Assembly: GCF_020283565.1 (NCBI RefSeq)
Contig: NC_060062.1
Coordinates: 51,854,439 to 51,918,438, forward strand
DNA from: Trifolium pratense
Taxonomy: Eukaryota; Streptophyta; Magnoliopsida; Fabales; Fabaceae
Direction: 5' to 3'
Length of the DNA: 64,000 nucleotides
Shown here: in pieces, positions 22,428 through 33,586 of the stretch
Position numbering within the stretch: position 1 is the first letter of the stretch
Layout of the letters: each line of letters begins with the position of its first letter
Notes under the pieces: model-generated
The model's database searches: none
Told to the model about the DNA's origin: nothing
What the model saw: the letters and a program-made list of their open reading frames with translations, nothing else
Program-made: the position numbers and the translations under genes

Positions 22428-22593
22428 GTTACCCATATTTCTATGAATGTAACTAACTAAGTCACCCATATTGCTATGAATGTGACCCAAATCACCCATA
22501 TTTCTCTGACTGTGATCCTAAGCATAAAAGTCATCCATATTTCTATGATTATGACTAAGCACGATGAATCATCCATATTTCTATGACTATGAT
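22428..22593 (-). repeat. Array of five 26-nt stem-loops with covarying arms
   Basis: The units are 22428-22453, 22461-22486, 22491-22516, 22530-22555 and 22568-22593, all exactly 26 nt. The outer arms are GTTAC/GTAAC, GTCAC/GTGAC, ATCAC/GTGAT, GTCAT/ATGAC and ATCAT/ATGAT. The 16-nt centre is nearly constant (CCATATTTCTATGAAT type) and itself contains CATA/TATG as an inner stem in most units. Three of five arm positions change, always with a matching change in the other arm. Confidence 0.93.
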
Positions 22594-22747
22594 AATGATC
22601 ATGCCCTATGCTATAAATTTAAATGCTTTTTGAAATTCTTGCAACACATCACACAGAGCTGAAGGTAACATTTACTCCACTCAGACATAGGCCTAGAAGA
22701 TTAACACATCGCAGGAAGAACCGCAAGAACCGCAACAACATACACAC

Positions 22748-22765
22748 CAGATGTCAGCACATCTG
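22748..22765. repeat. 18-bp palindrome CAGATGT-N4-ACATCTG
   Basis: Perfect 7-bp arms. Other copies are at 27818-27835 and 45767-45784 (perfect) and 47846-47863 (arms AAGATGT/ACATCTT), with several imperfect ones in Sirevirus-1 and -2. Confidence 0.75.
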
Positions 22766-22917
22766 TCCACACATCACGCAGATAGATCTTACATATCACA
22801 GATCACTACTCCCCCTTTTTAGCCACAAATTCTGACAAATAAAGTCAGTGTGCATTAAACAAAAGAACAGAGGCATAGAGGTACCATAGCAGTATCAGAA
22901 GTGCAAGTTACATAACA

Positions 22918-22970
22918 GAGAGAACTAAACTCTCACAAAAGAACCTCATACTGAGAAAAATAAATTCTCA
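22918..22970 (-). repeat. Stem-loop array, AAATAAA type (Sirevirus-1, part 2)
   Basis: GAGAG-AACTAAA-CTCTC (22918-22934) and TGAGAA-AAATAAA-TTCTCA (22952-22970), of the same design as the series at 22065-22199. Confidence 0.88.
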
Positions 22971-23280
22971 CACATCAGATCAGGATGTCTAGACATCAGG
23001 CATGACATCACACATCAGGAACATAGCACTCCCACAACCATCAAGCACACTATCAGAGCATAAGCTAGCATTATCAGGCTAGCTACACACTACTACTCCT
23101 CCTGAATAGCATTACTCCCCCTCAACATATGCATATATATAACTCACACTCCCCCTCAATACGAGCATAGAAGCATAAGAACATCAATACGAGCATAGAA
23201 GCATAAGAACAACAACTTCACCAAATGTAAGAACATCAGTCCACACATTTGTCCACACATACACTACTCCTCCTTTTTAG

Positions 23281-24989
23281 TCATAATTTTGACAAACATC
23301 ATACATATCAGAACACAGAGTAGCAAAAACAGAAATATCCAGAGTGCACATATTACAGACCATAGGCACATACAGGTGCTAGAAATCCAGGGCCTAGCCC
23401 ACAAAAGATACGGAGAACAAAAGTAGTGGAAAGAGAACATGCACGCTTTCATCCACAATACCATGACCAAACTCTAGTATAGCATGAAGATCATAAGTCA
23501 TAAGACATAAACTTATACTATCTTCATCACATCAACCACATAGTGCACTGAGCTACTACTACTGAAGATAACACCACGGGATACATACCTTATCATATAT
23601 AAATCAGTAGTGGAGAAACCATATCATATCCACCACATCAAACTCCATAGTCAACACTCATAAAATAGACTTTTTCCCCTTGTTTCCACAACATGACAAG
23701 AGCATGAGAGAACATTGTTCTTGGAAACAACATGTACCAACCGGCAGAGAAAACAATGTTAGGAACATGTGGTCCGACAAACGAAATCTATAGTCATAAG
23801 TCAAAGACACTCCCTTTTTGGCTTTGGAGTGCTTCTGATCTTTCAATCTCAAAGAGTCGTCTCATAATACTCTTAGAGATTACACCCATAAAGGTTATTG
23901 GTAGCTTCACCATAAACGTTGTAGCTTTGCTTCATAGTTAAAAACATACTCACCAAAAATCCAGCTTTTCATAGCATTATCTCCTTTAAAACACAAATTT
24001 CTATTTCTAGACATTTTCTTCAAAATGAATGAAACATTCTCTAAGAGGACAGAAGAGATGTCAACTTTCTTCCTGTCAAGTGACATGATGCCCAGAACAT
24101 CATCCTCAATATTTGGCTTATAGTCAACCACATTCTGGCATTTTGGTGACAGATGTTGTACACAATGTTGGAACACTTGAGATAACACGATGTTGAGACA
24201 GATGTTACAACATCTCGTACCAGAACAGACAAGTTATATATTCAACACAGATGAGTATTATTCAGTTTCAATCTCAAGAGACATATACCAAAAGCATCTT
24301 CAACAATAGATATATTGTCATCACATAAGAACATCAAACTAGAGATTTTAGAAACAGGTCTGAAATAGTCACATACAATAGTAGTAATCACCTTTGATCA
24401 TCACATATCTGAGCATTATCGCATCTGATCACATATAGTACTTCGCATCAGAATGCACATCCACAAATAGTCATTACATGACCAGTTCTCGTTCGGTCAC
24501 ACTTTTTGCAATACCTTGATCAAGTGGAAGATCATCAGGATCATTTTCTTCCACCACATTCAAAACATCAATACTCCAAACCACCATTAGGTTGATCTAC
24601 AACCGCATTAGATTGAGGACTCTTAGAACCACACCAACCTTAGTTTAGGGGATCGCAAAACAGATTTCAACAACACTAACGGGTTGGTCCATGATGTTTC
24701 AACATCCGATATGACATTAGACTCAGGTGAGGTTTCTTTGGGGGACTCAACCACAACTTTAGTGAGGGATGACAAAGTGTCAGAACCAACAACCTTGGAA
24801 GATGACACATGCACAATTTCAACAACAATGTCATCAACAACAGCAACATTCATACTAGATTGACAGTTTGAGAGGTACATCTGACAGATGTTCCAACACT
24901 ACCCACAACATTTGAGCTGACAAAACCTTTAACATGAGTAACAACATTTGATTCGACATTAGGGGTTTTGATAGGTTCAAGATACAAAC
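23281..24989 (-). other. Sirevirus-1 internal region without recognisable gene
   Basis: The block around 23330-23440 is conserved with Sirevirus-2 (about 45890-45990), which suggests a functional non-coding or decayed region. Short minus-strand frames (for example 23907-24188 and 24623-24880) show no domain I can name. Confidence 0.5.
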
Positions 24990-25440
24990 ATGTCATAGTA
25001 TGAGATTCATTGACAACAACAAAAGGATCACCATTCCTACCATTACTTTTGTGATTCATCTTTCGTCTTTGTTCTCTATTAGCCAAGATATGACATTTAC
25101 TCCCAAACACATGGAAATATTTAACATTTGGTTTTCTCCCCTTCCAAAGCTCATAGAGGATAGATGAGAACTCATGACTAATTCTTCAGAGGAGCAGAAG
25201 TTAGAGAATTTAGCAGTTTCAAATTCCTTCCGATGGTCACTTTTGATCCTAATAATTATACCCTCCTTCTCTCTTTGGAGGCGTTTGACAAAGGTCTTTG
25301 AAGACATTAAAAGTATTTGATTTTTCTTTAATAAAATTTACCCAAGTAAATCTAGAGGAATCATCAACAACTAAAAAGACATACTTTTTTCGACCAAGAT
25401 TTCCAACTTGGATAGGTCTCATCAAATCAGCAATCATCTC
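24990..25440 (-). pseudogene. Sirevirus-1 integrase remnant
   Basis: Minus-strand fragments in different frames read MRPIQVGNLGRKKYVFLVVD with DSSRFTWVNF, then RIKSDHRKEFETAKFSNFC, then MFGSKCHILANREQRRK. These align with the corresponding stretches of the Sirevirus-2 integrase at 48054-49286 (DDFSRYTWVNF, RIRSDHGKEFENSKF, FRSKCYILADREPRRK). Frameshifts and a lost C-terminal part make it non-functional. It lies downstream of the envelope-like debris, the reverse of the usual pol-then-env order, so the interior has been rearranged. Confidence 0.75.
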
Positions 25441-26745
25441 TTTTCTGGTCATGAAGTCAGAAGTTTTCTTGCCAGATGTTGCAACATTATGTGGGACATT
25501 TGTCCCTTCAACTATTCTATAGTGCAATGTGAGAGGAGATTCCCTCTTACAGACAACATTAGAGCTGATCAAAATACTTGGATGCTGATCAAGAATAATA
25601 CTACAAAGCACATTGGAAATGTTGTTGGCATCTTCACATCCAAAGACTTAGCATGCTTAGTAGTTTGAAAAATATAAGAATCAAAATCCCATTTGGTCTT
25701 GGTACCAACAATGTAGATAAAGTTACTCAAGCCTATAGCACTGTCAGAAAACTCTACCTCAGCTTCAGGTTCTTCACTCCTGCCCAAAAACTTATTAATC
25801 ACAGCAGGTGAAAATTCAACACATCAACCCATGTCAAAAACCTTCATGAATTCTTTGCTCAAAGGATCATCACAGTCTTCAGTTTCCTGCCTTTAAGAGC
25901 TCTACTAGACTCAGTAAAGTCAGTTATCATTTGCTGCCTAGTGGGAGCACCAGCCTTTTGCTGGACAGATGTACCTACACCAACATCTACACATGTCCCA
26001 GACAATAACTTTCTACTAACAGTTAAATCACATTATCTTCTTCAGGGAACATCAGCATCCATAAGAATAGTTGAATGTTGGTCAAGAACAATACCACACA
26101 GTAAAGTAGGAAATGCTATGGGTAGTTGCAGAGCAAAAGATTTAGCATGTTCCAAAGTGGCATAAAAGACATAAGCACCATAATCAAACCTGACCTTAGT
26201 TCCAACAGCATAGATGAACCTAGCCAATTCTTTGGCTACATTACTGGAATGAGTGGTAGGAACCCAATTAACAGCAGCAATTGTCAGGAGTTTTAAGGGT
26301 CATCACAATTGTCAGCAACATTCACTACAAATTCCCTTACCAGCTTATCAAAACAGTCACCTAGATCAGACATTGTTCTCATCAAACCTGCATGTGTAAG
26401 TACATCAGCAACATTTTTGCATTTTTGGAATGTCCTCTTTGAGATTCTTCTCAGGCGCCAGTCTCCCGTTGAACACAACTTCTAACTTACAGACCCATTC
26501 TCCAAATGAAAAGAGACATTATCTAGAGGAGTAGGGGGAACAGACAAAGGAATTTTCTTCCTTCCTACACTTTTCCTAGATGTGCCACCAGATGCAGCTA
26601 CATCTGTCTCCAGTTCAAACTTAGAATCACTTGTAGGATGAACTTTTCTTTTCAGACTCTTTTTCTTCTCCCCAGTAACAGATACATTATTACTCTTTGT
26701 CCTTGGTGGACCATACAAAGGTTTCTTCCCAACAGATCTTGTCAC
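25420..26745 (-). pseudogene. Sirevirus-1 envelope-like gene, broken and partly duplicated
   Basis: The first part is a basic, Lys/Ser-rich stretch (26745-26482). It is followed by GDWRLRRISKRTFQKC...HAGLM (26470 on) and LARFIYAVGTKVRFDYGAYV with HAKSFALQLPIAFPTLLCGI (to about 26040), typical of the legume envelope-like / plant transposon protein family. A second partial copy follows from about 25880: SKEFMKVF, FSPAVINKFLGRSEEPEAE, LSNFIYIVGTKTKWDFDSYI, DQHPSIL. The two share the NCDDP/DCDDP join, so the gene contains a tandem partial duplication. In-frame stops and shifts interrupt both. The function of this protein in Sireviruses is unproven. Confidence 0.72.
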
Positions 26746-28417
26746 CTTTCATGATTTAGATTTATGGACAAGTGTACCAATAGTTGTCACATTCCTACTT
26801 CTGATTCTTCCTACAACATTAGCACTAGGTGTCTTATCTAGTGACTTGTCACCAGCCACTATGTCATTCACAATGACAACATCAGGATCATCACCCACAC
26901 TTTTGTCAACAGAAGGTTCTTTATCAGCAAACAAAGACCTAATACTCTCATCAGATTTAGAACAAACCACAACATTATTACCAGAGTTATCATTACTTTT
27001 CTAGTATTCTTTTTCTCAATAGTATTCATCTGGTAAGAAATATCTGAAACATTCTGATCTATTACAGTTTCAGGTGCTGCAGATGTATCAAAATATGTGG
27101 CAGTTGCAGGTGCCACAAATGTACCTACACTTGGTACAACATTTGTCTCAGGGATAGTTTCCTTGAGAGTTTCACCAACACAGTCACTTGTGGCCTTAGT
27201 GGAAGCACCAACATCACAATTAACAATGGCAGGGGGACACAAGAGGATCAACCATCAGTAGTTGATCAACCTTCAATACCAAAGAACAATAATCCTTCGC
27301 TCCCAAAAATAATAACTCATCCTTGCTAGAAACAACTGAAATGCCTATCCTAGGTGATTTGGATGACACTCCAAAGTGCAGATAACAATTCAACCATAGG
27401 TTGAAGCAGCTCCAATGTTCATAATCACATGAAGCTCTTTTCACTACAACAGAACAAGAGTTCTATGCTCTCATAGACTTGATAATACCAAGTTAGAGTA
27501 AACAACCTCCATCAGCTTCAGAATAAGGACTCCTCATTAATAACTTCTCATAGCACTCTAGAGAATTATACATTCTCCCCTTCAATAGCTGCACACCTAG
27601 TGGTTGGTATACACAAGTTACTCTCCTCCAAACAGAATCTGTTTCATGGCCATAAACAAGATTCCATAAATCTGGCTCCTTTGATCAGAAGGATTTTCCA
27701 GATGTTAGAGAAAATGTCCTTGACATTTGAGCTTGACCTCCACATAAAGAATCTGAATGAGATATCTTTATCAAGCTTCCACAGGAAAAGCAAAACACAT
27801 ATCTGCATACTGCTGGTCAGATGTACCAACATCTGGGAGGACATCAGTCCCCTTCAAAAAAAAAGCACACCAAGAGATCCTTTATCAAAGCCACTGGAGG
27901 TTGGCTTTTAGGGTTAGAAGCAAAAATAAATTGCTCACAACTTCCTTCAGATCTCTCTTCAACAAACTCATATATGAGTGCCTTTATGAGTGGACTTGAG
28001 ATCACCCTCAAGTATCGTTGGCATCTCCAACAAGTTAGTTGAACCTCTTCAGAGGAGAACAGAGTGTTGCACACTCAAAACCACCAGGAGTTTTCCATCA
28101 TATATATATATGCAGCGGAATTCAAAGCAGAAAAAAAACTCCTCAACAAACTTCAGGCACACCATAATGACCTTTGCACAAATTCCACACTCCAGGTGCA
28201 ACAGGTTAACATAGGTTTGAAAATAAATCAAACCATACAGAAGCTCAAACATCAAAGCTATACACCGTGCCATGAATAGTCCATCCTCCACTTCTAGGGA
28301 CCATTCAAACAAATATGAACTTCTTCAAGTCCAAACAACTTTTCAGTATTCCTTACTTGTTCATAACCAGAAAGTATCTTCCCTAGGATCTCACCAAGAT
28401 ACAGAACAGGAAACCAT
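26746..28417 (-). other. Sirevirus-1 5' internal region, homologous to the 3' region of Sirevirus-2
   Basis: 27150-27330 and 27960-28080 match Sirevirus-2 at about 46640-46800 and 47270-47400. In Sirevirus-2 these lie after the integrase, whereas here they follow the primer site with gag missing. The minus-strand frame 27251-26868 has repeated NVV-x2-VGTF-like segments (envelope-like N-terminal type). It contains the palindrome CAGATGT-N4-ACATCTG at 27818-27835. Confidence 0.55.
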
Positions 28418-28429
28418 GCTCTAATACCA
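28418..28429 (-). other. Sirevirus-1 primer binding site
   Basis: TGGTATTAGAGC on the minus strand, directly 3' of the 5' LTR. It differs from the initiator tRNA-Met complement TGGTATCAGAGC by one base. Confidence 0.8.
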
Positions 28430-28431
28430 AT

Positions 28432-29628
28432 TGAAATTCTGGTACACAGTAGACAACTGTTGTCCACGATGTTCAGACACTTGTCGTAACACTTGTCTTA
28501 GTAGTAAGAACAATAAAGCAGAGCATTAAAAACAGATACTGAAAAGCATAAACAACACACATAATTGTTAACCCAGTTCAGCCTAACAACCTAATCTGGG
28601 GGATACCAATCCAGGAGGAAATTTACTATCAGCAGTATTAATTCAGAGCTAAACTCCCCCGTTTACAACTCCTCACTTAATCCCTACCCAATGCAACTTC
28701 TACCTAGGAACTCCTAGATATGAGACCCCGTCTCACTTCCCTCAACCTTACAACCAGTAAGGATTTCAATAACAACAGAATGGAGACACTCTCCTTGACA
28801 AAGATGAAGACACACTTCAATAACATCACCACCTAGCCAACGACTAAGTTCACAATTTGGAGTTGCTTAAAAGCTTCCTCCAATTACAATACTCAACTCA
28901 TTACCTATAGGTTTCTGAGTGAGGAGATAGTGACCATCTCACAACCCGAGTGGTTCACTTTACACCAACTCTCCTAGAGAGTGGCTTAAAGACACGAAAC
29001 CCTAAAAGACTACATCTTTGATATTCTATTTTTGCTTCAAGTTTCGGTGAGTAAAATAGGGTTAGCAGCACCCTTTAAATAGCAGAGCCTCGTGGGCTTT
29101 TCACAATGATCCAGCTCCAAGAAATCTTATAGATGCAAAATATATATTTTTACCAAATCTTTCTTTGCATCAAATATTCTTCCCATAAATATATTTGTTG
29201 TAAATATATTTTAAAATTAAATCTTGTAATCTTCTTGAAGCACAAAGATTTATTTGAAATAAATCTTTTATATTTTCTGCAGCAATCTTCACAAGATATA
29301 TTTTTGAAACAAATATTATATTTTCTAAAAGTTATTTTATTCCTTTAGAAAATAGAACTAGGGTTCAGCTGCCTTCTGAAACACATTGATCACGTGCGCC
29401 TTGTTGAGTAAGAAACCACGAAACAATTCTTCAAACAAATCTTCGAAAGATTGAGTAGAAAATAAAAACGCTAGCTGGCGCGAACAATCAGACATACAAG
29501 TGTTGTTACATCTGTCTCAACACTTGGTGTACGCACATATGTCTCAACACTTGGGGTCAACACATATGTCTCAACACTTGGCTAAAATATGTTTTTGCAA
29601 AATGTAGCCAACATACAAAAACCCAACA
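28432..29628 (-). repeat. Sirevirus-1 5' LTR
   Basis: 1197 bp, co-linear with the other LTR, TG...CA, next to the primer site and flanked on the right by the TSD TAGAT. Confidence 0.92.
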
Positions 29629-29913
29629 TAGATCATCCATAATTTTTTTTTTTAAAAAATTAAAAATCATTTGATATATTATTGAGACTCATAAAAATTA
29701 ACGGTATTTAATAAAAATTCATAAACTGATAATTTTCACGGGTCTCAATAACATATCAAATGATTTTCAATTTTTTCAAAAAAAATTATGGATGATCTCT
29801 ATGATATAAACTTTCAATACAACGGTAGATTTTATAAAATTCGTATTCGTTATAATAGAATCGGTAAACTTGTGCACCATGCACCATATAGTGCCCTTGT
29901 GCATGGTAGAACT

Positions 29914-29916
<3 letters not shown>

Positions 29917-29980
<64 letters not shown>
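29917..29980. repeat. (TA)n microsatellite
   Basis: About 64 bases of TA between the two foldback copies. Confidence 0.97.
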
Positions 29981-29983
<3 letters not shown>

Positions 29984-30329
29984 TCTTCCATGGTGCACAA
30001 GTTGCCCATATTGTTATAACGAATACGAATTTTACAAAATCGACCGTTGGATTGAAAGTTTATATCATTTAGATCATCCATAATTTTTTAAAAAAAAAAA
30101 TCAAAAATCAGTTGATATGTTATTGAGACCAATCAAGATTAACGGTATACAATAAAAACTCATAAACCGCTAATTTTGATGGGTCTCAATAACATATCAA
30201 ATAATTTTCGATTTTTTTAAAAAACATTATGGATGATCTATACGATATAAAATTTCAATCCAACGGTCGATTTTGTAAAATTCGTATTCGTTATAATAAT
30301 TTGGGCAACTTGTGCACCATGGAAGACTT
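29981..30329. mobile_element. Foldback (palindromic) element, copy 2, intact
   Basis: It begins AAGTCTTCCATGGTGCACAA and ends with the reverse complement. Arms of about 170 bp stay paired across the unit (TATAACGAATACGAATTTTA, GATCATCCATAAT, TTGAGACC/GGTCTCAA), with a few mismatches and a small centre. It is immediately preceded by (TA)n and would fold into one long hairpin. Confidence 0.88.
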
Positions 30330-30596
30330 GATGAATTCTTCCATGTTAGAATTGGTTTATAATAACTTATTAGTTCATATTAGAAAAAATCTTGTTAACA
30401 GTTTTTTCTCACGATCTTATAACTTATAATTTTTTCTTCCAATTTTACCCCTATCATCATACTTTTAAAAAATTAAATATTAATTAAAAATATCTATTTT
30501 TTTACAATTTTTTTTATAAACTAATTCAACTGCTAATTTCATCAAACACAATAAATTTAATCAAATAATTTATGTACATAAACTGTTGTGAATTCG

Positions 30597-31228
30597 GATT
30601 GAATCACACAAATAAAATACTTGATATGTGGAGCAAATAACGATTAAGCAATCAAATAATGAGATCGGCAATAATAATCACAAATCAAAAGATAAAGCGA
30701 TAAAGAAAAAGAACACAATAGAATTGTTTACCCAGTTCAGTCAATGTGACCTACTCTGGGGAGAGAGCAGCTCTTTGATCCACTATCAAATGATGTTCTT
30801 GATTACAATGAAATCTCACAATAGAGTTACAAGAATTAGCCTTGATCCTAATTTACCCTAAGCCCGAATTTCTTCCCCTGACCAAGAAATTCAATATGAA
30901 ATTGTTTCCCAAGATGATAGAATGATTCCCCCAACCTTAGAGTCTTCCCAAGATGATTTCTTTTAACCCTAGGCTGTTTGTTGGCTTTAGAAACCCTAAA
31001 ATCGTCTTACAAATATCAGAAAACGTGACATATGTATATATTAATATATATTATATTACTGCGTAATTTTCGCCCTCGCCTCGGGAGCAGAAACAGAAAC
31101 TCAGCTTCATTCTTGCTGAAAATTTCGCCCGGAGCACCAGAATTCCGCTCGAGGCGCCAAAATAGTAAGTTTTTACTGTCTTCTCCTAAATTATAAACTA
31201 GCTTATTATATATTTACAAGACAACACA
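30597..31228 (-). repeat. Diverged solo-LTR-like sequence
   Basis: 30724-30770 carries the block ACCCAGTTCAG...CTACTCTGGGG found at the same place in every Sirevirus LTR here, and the segment is bounded by TG...CA-compatible ends. No TSD could be confirmed, so the limits are approximate. Confidence 0.4.
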
Positions 31229-32134
31229 AGGTTCCCTCTGATTTCGGCTAGCATGCCCGCAGCAAAAGGTACCACGAAGAATTAGAATACTTCAATTTGT
31301 GAATTATAAGATTCCACCACTAAGGTGAAGTTTACCTTTATGTATTTTATAATGATGAATAATAATGATCTTGCTTTCCGCAACTCCACCAGATGAAGTC
31401 AAAAGTAGCATTGCGTGAGACTATCGTGCATATTGTCACATTCGATTTAACGAGGAATCTTCTCTATGGAACATAGTAGTATATTTGTTTGACCAACTAG
31501 TTTTCATAGTACATAGTACATAGTACAGACTATATACAATTGCATATGAGGTGTCTAGGTATGTGACTTAGGATACTTTTGTCAATAATATATAACCAAC
31601 TTACCAACAACATGGACACAAGTGCATATATGAGATCTAAGGTTCAATCTTTGATCACCATTTTGTGTAGTTGCATTTTGATTTATAAAAAGGAAAATTC
31701 TTCGACAGGTACAAAATAAATTCTTTGATTATATTTTTTTTGTTTTAAATATTAGTGTGTGTGTCCGATTTTTTCAAAACAAAGAGAGTAAAACTGTATT
31801 TAAGCCTAAAATATTATTTGAGTTTGTGCCCAGGGACGGAGCCACATATATAACTGTGTGGACAGGTGCCTGCACTACAATTTTAATTTGCTTGATAGTA
31901 TATGTAATAGTATATGTATACTCGTAGGTTCCTATGTCTCTTAAAGTGCATAGATTTAATTTGTTTTAGGAAAAAGATGGATAGATTTAATTACCCCAAA
32001 CAACCAATGGCCTTGTGTTGTGTGTCTTAATTTTATTGATGCGTGTATATAGTTTCACCTTTTTCAAATAAGATTATAATGTTTATAAAAGAATATTAAC
32101 CTTTTTAAGTTTATTAAGTATCAAATTAGTCCTT
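31229..32134. other. AT-rich intergenic stretch
   Basis: No gene recognised. ACATAGTACATAGTACAGAC near 31500 is a short local repeat. Confidence 0.5.
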
Positions 32135-32240
32135 TAAGAGTTTGTTTGGATTGACTTATTTTTAAGCTTATACTAATAGATAAACTTTTATGTACTACTC
32201 CCTCCGTACCAATATATGTTTTTTTTTTAAGGAAAAAGAC

Positions 32241-33017
32241 TTATAGCATTTCATTATTAACTATGTTACCAATACATATGGGTACATCAATAAATAGGTG
32301 GAAACTAGCTAGAGATGTGGTCACTCTTGCTAAGGCATGAGCAACCTCATTGGCTTGTCTCCTAATAAACTCGATACGAGAGTTTCTAAAATAAGTGTTA
32401 TAAACACGTACACAATCCTTAATAATATCTCCGAGCTCGGACGTGTTAGGATGCTTACTATGGAAACTAGTGACAACATTTCTTGAATCAAGTTCAAAAT
32501 CAACATTTTCCAGCTGCAAGTCATGGACCCAATTGAGAGCACTGAGTAAGCCAAGAGCTTCTCCTATATCGACATCAGTAATAGGCGATAGCCATTCTGT
32601 TTTGGCCAAAACAAATCTTCCTTGATCATCTCGGATGCACATACCTATTCCAACTTTGTTCTGCTGTTTGGAGAATGATGCATCTATATTGCATTTGTAC
32701 CGACCAGTTGGAGGTTTTGACCAACAAATTGCAGTATTATGTTGTCGTTGCTGGGAGTGCAAGTTCTTGTGATTCTGCGCACCTTTCCAATATGTAAGCA
32801 AGTTGATAGCACGTGCACGTACATGTTGAAACGGTTCAACCTTGTCCCTCCAAACCTTGTCATTTCTTTGTTGCCAAATACTCCATAACAAAACCATGAA
32901 AAGTGAAACTTGATCTGAATTGAAAACCTGTAACACAGAGAAGATAATGTCTGCAATATTATTATGCTGCAAGTGAGTTTGCAAAGTATTCCACCATCCA
33001 ACACTTTTCCAAATTTC
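32241..33017 (-). pseudogene. LINE-A ORF2, C-terminal part with RNase H
   Basis: The continuation of the frame at 52616-54513 after the Sirevirus-2 insertion. It starts at the end of the zf-RVT region (KEIWKSVGWWNTLQ) and contains the RNase H-like domain: CNIDASFSKQQNKVGIGMCI, GEALGLLSALNW, ELDSRN and RRQANEVAHALA. It ends at a stop at 32243-32241, a few bases before the A-tail. Without the insertion the frame would be continuous, so LINE-A was frame-intact when Sirevirus-2 landed. Confidence 0.9.
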
Positions 33018-33022
33018 CTTTG

Positions 33023-33578
33023 TGAAATTCCTGGCACACAGTAGAGAGGTGTTGATCAAAGTGTGTCAACACTTGTCTGTCACGTAGTAGACAGATGTTG
33101 ACCAAGGTGCGTCAACACTTGTCTATACACAGAACACAGAACACAAAATAATAAAGACAGTAACGTAAATAACACACAAGAGTTGTTAACCCAGTTCAGC
33201 CAACCTGCCTACTCTGGGGGATACCAATCCAGGAATGAAGTCCACTATCAGCAGTATTACTTTGAAGCTAAACTCACCCGTTTACAACTTCTCACTTAAT
33301 CACTACCCAATGACACTTCTACCTAGGAACTCCTAGATATGAGACCCCGTCCCACTTCCCACCTTAACAACACAGACAGTGTTGTTATAAACCTCAACGA
33401 TTACAACCGGTGGAGACACACTCCTAAGAAAACTAAGATTCACTCTTGCTTAAAAGCTTGCGAGCAAATCACACAACACACTAGAACAATCTCCGTACTT
33501 CAAAGTTTGGGAGAAGTTCACAATTACAACTCAGTAAAACACAGGTCCTAAGCTTGCATCAATGAGATACAAGAAAGG
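33023..33578 (-). repeat. Sirevirus-2 3' LTR, distal piece
   Basis: It matches 51560-52115 of the other LTR, and includes the conserved block at 33184-33233. Confidence 0.9.
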
Positions 33579-33586
33579 CTCACAAT

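Larger units (their letters stand above)
21864..23280 (-). promoter_or_regulatory. Sirevirus-1 3' region with multiplied polypurine tracts
   Basis: Besides the PPT next to the LTR (about 21864-21873), PPT-like copies (plus strand CTCCCCCTTT or CTCCCCCTGAAT/CTCAA) occur at about 22267, 22806, 23107, 23147 and, diverged, 23091 and 23268. Multiplied PPTs are a described Sirevirus signature. The same stretch holds two stem-loop arrays. Confidence 0.75.
20667..29628 (-). mobile_element. Sirevirus-1: complete but decayed Ty1/copia element
   Basis: 8962 bp with two 1197-bp LTRs (20667-21863 and 28432-29628; TG...CA) and the 5-bp TSD TAGAT at 20662-20666 and 29629-29633. On the minus strand the primer-site-like TGGTATTAGAGC lies at 28429-28418 and the PPT AAAGGGGGAGATT abuts the left LTR. 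Sirevirus hallmarks are the repeated AAGGGGGAGT-like PPT motifs in the 3' region and the envelope-like gene. gag, RT and RNase H are not recognisable; only envelope-like and integrase debris remain. A hand count finds roughly a dozen LTR differences, about 1 percent. Confidence 0.88.
20537..29915. mobile_element. Foldback (palindromic) element, copy 1, split by Sirevirus-1
   Basis: 20570-20666 plus 29634-29915, read together without the Sirevirus, form a long inverted repeat: arms share TATAACGAATACGAATTTTA, ACCGTTGGATTGAAAGTTTA and TAGATCATCCATAAT. (TA)n flanks both sides. A second copy lies at 29981-30329. Such palindromes, if transcribed, give hairpin RNA. No coding capacity. Confidence 0.8.
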
